Shown here: positions 60,600 through 64,000 of the stretch, one piece after another
Numbering within the stretch: position 1 is the first letter of the stretch
Layout of the letters: every line of letters starts with the position of its first letter
NCBI GenBank assembly: GCA_964590135.1
Contig: CAZPVX010000024.1
Location: forward strand, 1 to 64,000
Direction: 5' to 3'
Source: JBDHWI01 sp964590135
GTDB lineage: Bacteria; Chloroflexota; Anaerolineae; J036; Brachytrichaceae
Length of the DNA stretch: 64,000 nt
The notes under the pieces: model-generated
What the model was told of the DNA's origin: nothing
Database searches by the model: none
The model's input: the letters and a program-made list of their open reading frames with translations, nothing else
Position numbers and translations under genes: made by a program

Positions 60600-61403
60600 A
60601 TGCCCTTTTTTAAGGTTGACCAAACGCGCTATCACTACGTCGAAGCCGGCGTCGGCGAACCGCTGCTGTTGCTGCACGGCTTTACCGGCTGCGCTGCGAA
60701 CTGGCAGGATGCGATGGGAGAGTTGCAATCTCGATATCGCGTGTTTGCCATCGATCTCCCGGGTCATGGCCAGACTGCAGCGCCAAATGAGCCGGCGCAC
60801 TTTGCGATGCCCTTCGTCGCAAGGCAGATCAGCGTATTCATCGGCGACGTCATCGGCGGGTCTGCAAATCTGCTTGGCTATTCGATGGGCGGCCGGCTCG
60901 CATTGTGCATCGCGTTGGATCATCCCGTCTGCGTGCAAAAGCTGCTGCTCGAAAGTGCGTCTCCAGGGTTGGCAAGCCTGGCTGAGCGACAGGCGCGCAT
61001 CGCGAGTGATGAAGCGCTGGCGATGCGCATCGTGCGCGATGGCATCGAGCCGTTTATGGATGCATGGGAGCGTCTGCCGCTGTTTGCATCTCAAGCACAG
61101 GTGCCGCAGCGGGCGCGGGCGCGACTGCGCGCGTTGCGCCTGCAAAACGATCCCGCCGGCCTCGCGCTCAGCCTGCGCGGCATGGGCACGGGCGCGCAAC
61201 CGTCACTGTGGGATCGGTTGCCGGCGTGGACGAAGCCAACCCTGCTCATCACCGGCGCGCTCGACGCGAAGTTCGTCGAGATCAATCGCGCGATGGCGCA
61301 GCGTATGCCGCATGCGCTGCATCACATCGTCGAGCGTGCCGGCCACGCCGTTCACTTTGAGCAGCCCGATCTGTTTATAGCGCTGTTGAAAGGCTTTCTT
61401 TGA
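60600..61403 (+). CDS. menH: MenH-type alpha/beta hydrolase (SHCHC synthase)
   Basis: 267 residues. LLLHGFTGCAANW, nucleophile Ser in LLGYSMGGRLAL, ESASPGLAS (typical of MenH), acid Asp in GALDAKF and His in AGHAVHFEQP. It would eliminate pyruvate from the MenD product. The family assignment is supported by its place at the end of the men operon, 19 bases after menE. ATG 60600 is chosen; an in-frame TTG at 60588 is possible. Confidence 0.88.
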   Translation: MPFFKVDQTRYHYVEAGVGEPLLLLHGFTGCAANWQDAMGELQSRYRVFAIDLPGHGQTAAPNEPAHFAMPFVARQISVFIGDVIGGSANLLGYSMGGRLALCIALDHPVCVQKLLLESASPGLASLAERQARIASDEALAMRIVRDGIEPFMDAWERLPLFASQAQVPQRARARLRALRLQNDPAGLALSLRGMGTGAQPSLWDRLPAWTKPTLLITGALDAKFVEINRAMAQRMPHALHHIVERAGHAVHFEQPDLFIALLKGFL

Positions 61404-61424
61404 TGTTGGCCATGACGCCTGCCG

Positions 61425-63074
61425 TCAATGGCCGGCAGGCATGGGTTGCCCGCGCATGGCGGCACGGCCAGCCCATTTGCCAGGCCAGCCCGGCAGGAAT
61501 GCGCCGATGATGAGCGCGAGCACCGAGGCGTAGAACGTGATGCGATACACCAATTCAAAGCCGGCGACGTTCTCCTGACACGCTTTCTGGATGCCAGCGA
61601 GGAGCTTTAACCTGGCTGCGTCCTGTTGCTCTGCCGGCATGCGCTTTAACGCATCCAGCGCGGTTGCAGGGAGGTTGTTCTCCGGCGCAACACCGGGTGT
61701 CTCGCACAAGCCGTAATGTTGCATCGGCGCGTTGACGTCAGCATGCGCAGCATTTTGTTGCGCCAGAGTTTCAGGCGAGAGCGTGCTGGTCAGCACAGTT
61801 GCCAACGCGGCGACTGCCACCGCCTGCACGACGAAGCGCGTGGAATTCTGCAATGATGAGCCGCGCGGCAACTGCGCCTGCGGGATGCTGCCCAATGCGG
61901 TGGTGAAGGTCGTTTGCAGGGTCAGGCCGACGGCGAGACCGCGAATGACCAGCAAAAACACGATCCACGAGATGGGCGTGAGCGCCTCGATCTGTGAGAG
62001 TTGCCACGTGTTGATGCACAGCAGCGTGAAGCCCGTGACGATGAGCGCGCGCGGGCCAATCTTGTCGTAGAGCCGGCCGGCGAGTGGCGTGGTGATGCCA
62101 GACGCCGCTGCAACAGCCAACAGCACAAAACCAGTCTCCAGCGCCGACAGGCCGCGCATCGCCTGCAGATACAGCGGCATCAGGAACTCAGCGCCAAAAA
62201 ACGCCACCGTCGTCACATAGCCAACCAGCGATGCGTTCATGAACGTGGGAATCTTGAACAGCCGCAGGTTCAACAGCGGCTCCTTTGCGATGAACAGTTC
62301 AACGATGGCGAAGATGATGAGGCCGGCGATGCCGATGCCGAAAGCGGTGAGTGTGGCCGGCGAGGTCAAACCATTGGTCTCGGCTGTGCTGGCGGCGAAC
62401 AGCACCGCACCAAATCCGATCACTGCAAATATCAGGCCGAGCGGATCGAATCTGGGCTGCTTCGGCGCCTTGTCGTTGCGCAGAAAGCGCGAGCCGAGGA
62501 TCACGCCGAGGATGCCGATCGGCACGTTGATGAAGAAGATGAAGCGCCATAGGTCAGCGTCGACCAGCCATCCGCCGAGGACCGGGCCGAGCGCCGGCGC
62601 GACGACGAGGGCAATGCCGAAGAGACCGAGCGCTGCGCCGACCTCGCTGGACGGGAAGGCGCGAAAGAGCATCGCCGGCCCCAGTGGTTGCGCCAGCCCG
62701 CCGCCGACGCCCTGAACCATGCGCGCGGCAATCAGCAAAAACAGCGTCGGTGCAAGCCCGCACAGGAGCGAGCCGATGACAAACAAGATCAGACCAAGAA
62801 GGTAGATGCGCTTGGTGCCGAAACGGTCACCGAGAAACCCTGATATCGGCGTGGTGATGCCGAGCGCCAGCACGTAGATGCTCAGCACCCATTGCGATTC
62901 TGCGATGCTGCCGCCAAATTCCCGCTGCAACGTGCGAAAGGCAACGTTCACCACCGTGCTGTCGATGATGATCATGAAGATGCCGAACACCACCGAAATC
63001 AGCACTCTCCACTTGTAGGCGACGCGGCCTGTGTCGGGTGGCGCAGCCGGCACGGTCGATACAGAATTGCTCAT
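61425..63074 (-). CDS. DHA2-family MFS multidrug transporter (EmrB/QacA-like)
   Basis: 549 residues with about 14 hydrophobic helices. IDSTVVNVAFRTLQREFG opens helix 1 as in EmrB, the loop motif GFLGDRFGTKRIYLLGL is between helices 2 and 3, and LVVAPALGPVLGGWL gives motif C of antiporters. It expels drugs or metabolites with proton uptake. Convergent with menH; an 8-bp inverted repeat GCCTGCCG/CGGCAGGC spans the stop codon (61417-61440). Confidence 0.88.
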   Translation of the reverse strand: MSNSVSTVPAAPPDTGRVAYKWRVLISVVFGIFMIIIDSTVVNVAFRTLQREFGGSIAESQWVLSIYVLALGITTPISGFLGDRFGTKRIYLLGLILFVIGSLLCGLAPTLFLLIAARMVQGVGGGLAQPLGPAMLFRAFPSSEVGAALGLFGIALVVAPALGPVLGGWLVDADLWRFIFFINVPIGILGVILGSRFLRNDKAPKQPRFDPLGLIFAVIGFGAVLFAASTAETNGLTSPATLTAFGIGIAGLIIFAIVELFIAKEPLLNLRLFKIPTFMNASLVGYVTTVAFFGAEFLMPLYLQAMRGLSALETGFVLLAVAAASGITTPLAGRLYDKIGPRALIVTGFTLLCINTWQLSQIEALTPISWIVFLLVIRGLAVGLTLQTTFTTALGSIPQAQLPRGSSLQNSTRFVVQAVAVAALATVLTSTLSPETLAQQNAAHADVNAPMQHYGLCETPGVAPENNLPATALDALKRMPAEQQDAARLKLLAGIQKACQENVAGFELVYRITFYASVLALIIGAFLPGWPGKWAGRAAMRGQPMPAGH

Positions 63075-63137
63075 GTGTGTTGAATGTGTGTCGATTTGTT
63101 CGGAGAGGCGCAGACAGGCTCTCTCATATGCGAAGGG

Positions 63138-63143
63138 TATACT
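63138..63143 (+). promoter_or_regulatory. Possible -10 box for the RIC gene
   Basis: TATACT, about 107 bases before the RIC start codon, in the divergent region 63075-63249 between the exporter and the RIC gene. No clear -35 or FNR/NsrR palindrome. Confidence 0.35.
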
Positions 63144-63249
63144 CGGATCGCCAATGAAGGTGATGTGACGCAGATGCTTTTGTTGTGCATTCTACGCATC
63201 GGCATCAAGCAACTTTTCAACTGGCTGATCATACACAACGAGTTTACTC

Positions 63250-64000
63250 ATGACCAAAATGGAACAAATCCCCAACCTGAGTCCCGAACAGAGCGTCGGT
63301 GCTTGGGTCACAGCCGACTATCGGCTGGCGGCGCTGTTCGAGAGCCACGATATCGATTTCTGTTGCGGTGGCGACAAACCGCTGACTGAGGCTTGCGCGG
63401 AGAAAGGCATCAATCTAAAGACATTGCTGGATGAGGCCCGCCAGGTGACCGCGGTCGCTGGCGACGGCGAGCAATATGACCAGTGGGCGCTGGATTTTCT
63501 GGCCGATTACATCGTCAACCAGTTCCACAAGTCCAACCGCAAGACGATGCCGCAGATCGCGGAGTATGCAACCACTGTGGCTGAAGTACATGGCGCAGTC
63601 CACCCCGAGACGATCACCATCGCAAAGCTCTGGCCCAACGTGCAGGGAGAAATGAGCATGCACATGCAACGGGAAGAGTTGCTGGTCTTCCCTTACATCA
63701 AGCGCCTGGTGCACAGTCAGGAGGATGGAACCGCGCCGAAGCCGCTTCCGACCGGCACGCTAAAGGAGCTGATCGAGAAACTGGAAGCGGAGCATGAGGC
63801 CACCGGCGATGAACTGGCAGAGTTGGCGCGCCTGAGCGGCGGTTATACCCCGCCCGATGACGCCTGCCCCACCTTCCGCACCCTTTACGCGCTGCTGAAG
63901 CAGTTCGATGCGGACACCAAGAAGCACGTGCATCTGGAGAACAACATCCTCTTCCCCAAGGCGATTCGTCTGGAGCAGGCGCTGCTCGGCGCCAAGCCGG
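63250..64000 (+). CDS. Iron-sulfur cluster repair di-iron protein (RIC/ScdA), incomplete
   Basis: Open from ATG 63250 to the window end, 250 residues so far; the gene is not complete. The N-terminal ScdA_N domain has VGAWVTADYRLAALFESHDIDFCCGG with the C38-C39 pair. Two hemerythrin-like parts follow with His/Glu ligands in NQFHKSNRK, MHMQREELLVFPYIK, LEAEHEATGDEL and HVHLENNILFPKA. RIC proteins repair Fe-S clusters damaged by nitric oxide or oxidants. It is divergent from the DHA2 exporter. Confidence 0.9.
   Translation, partial: MTKMEQIPNLSPEQSVGAWVTADYRLAALFESHDIDFCCGGDKPLTEACAEKGINLKTLLDEARQVTAVAGDGEQYDQWALDFLADYIVNQFHKSNRKTMPQIAEYATTVAEVHGAVHPETITIAKLWPNVQGEMSMHMQREELLVFPYIKRLVHSQEDGTAPKPLPTGTLKELIEKLEAEHEATGDELAELARLSGGYTPPDDACPTFRTLYALLKQFDADTKKHVHLENNILFPKAIRLEQALLGAKP

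Noticed and set aside
61417..61440. Inverted repeat GCCTGCCG/CGGCAGGC between menH and the exporter gene as a terminator
   Set aside because: No T run on either strand, and GCCGGC-like repeats are common everywhere in this DNA.
63075..63249. FNR or NsrR site upstream of the RIC gene
   Set aside because: I looked for TTGAT-N4-ATCAA and similar palindromes and found none convincing.

Overview
This is an ordinary bacterial chromosome window: about 60% GC, densely coded, with no insertion sequence, prophage, integrase or CRISPR array that I can see. The mix of genes points to a Chloroflexota-like (Anaerolineae-type) organism. It has menaquinone made by the Men route, coenzyme F420 genes, a MinCDE and RodA/PBP2 cell-shape cluster, a DUF951 protein, DUF6325 next to a SHOCT protein, and a glucokinase of the Glk type. 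This placement is inferred from family recognition only; there is no rRNA in the window.

Layout. 1-1301: end of a glucokinase gene and a convergent ribulose-phosphate epimerase gene. 1395-11648: a catabolic-looking run with a sugar isomerase/epimerase, MDR and SDR dehydrogenases, an MFS exporter, a DUF362 protein, a hydrolase, a DapA-family aldolase/lyase, an enolase-superfamily dehydratase and an amidohydrolase. 11621-16215: a secreted CAP protein, a Wzz-type chain-length protein and a degenerate Amt-like membrane protein. 16239-24579: rsfS, then a long minus-strand cluster trmFO-DUF5671-mreD-mrdA-minC-minD-minE-rodA. 24611-30662: a lipoprotein glycosidase, rsmD, a histidine phosphatase, tRNA-Leu, tig, clpP and clpX. 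30664-40674: an O-antigen-ligase-like protein, a STAS/RsbW/STAS switch, a very acidic small protein, a GT28 glycosyltransferase, DUF951, an M50 protease, a dehydrogenase-like protein, a GT4 glycosyltransferase, an ABC-2 permease, a HAD phosphatase and an orphan regulator. 41077-45620: infC-rpmI-rplT, gmhB, gmhA, rluD and an ANTAR response regulator. 45752-54206: a secreted M23 peptidase, F420 genes (nitroreductase, cofE, npdG), DUF6325-SHOCT, an ABC ATPase, a type II pantothenate kinase homologue, tRNA-Thr, moaB and a hydrolase. 54304-61403: a tetR-menF-menD-menB-menE-menH operon. 61425-64000: a DHA2-type exporter and the start of an RIC/ScdA iron-sulfur repair gene.

The signals I find most worth following are these. 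(i) A recurrent leaderless promoter layout has a -10 box ending 6-8 bases before the ATG of at least ten genes, sometimes with one -10 core shared by two divergent genes. (ii) An ammonium-transporter-fold protein has lost both pore histidines. (iii) infC probably starts at an AUA codon behind a strong Shine-Dalgarno sequence. (iv) A TetR operator covers the start of the men operon. (v) A STAS/RsbW/STAS switch has no visible phosphatase or sigma factor, and a consensus promoter beside it drives a nearly all-acidic protein. I do not see one large new defence or mobile system here.
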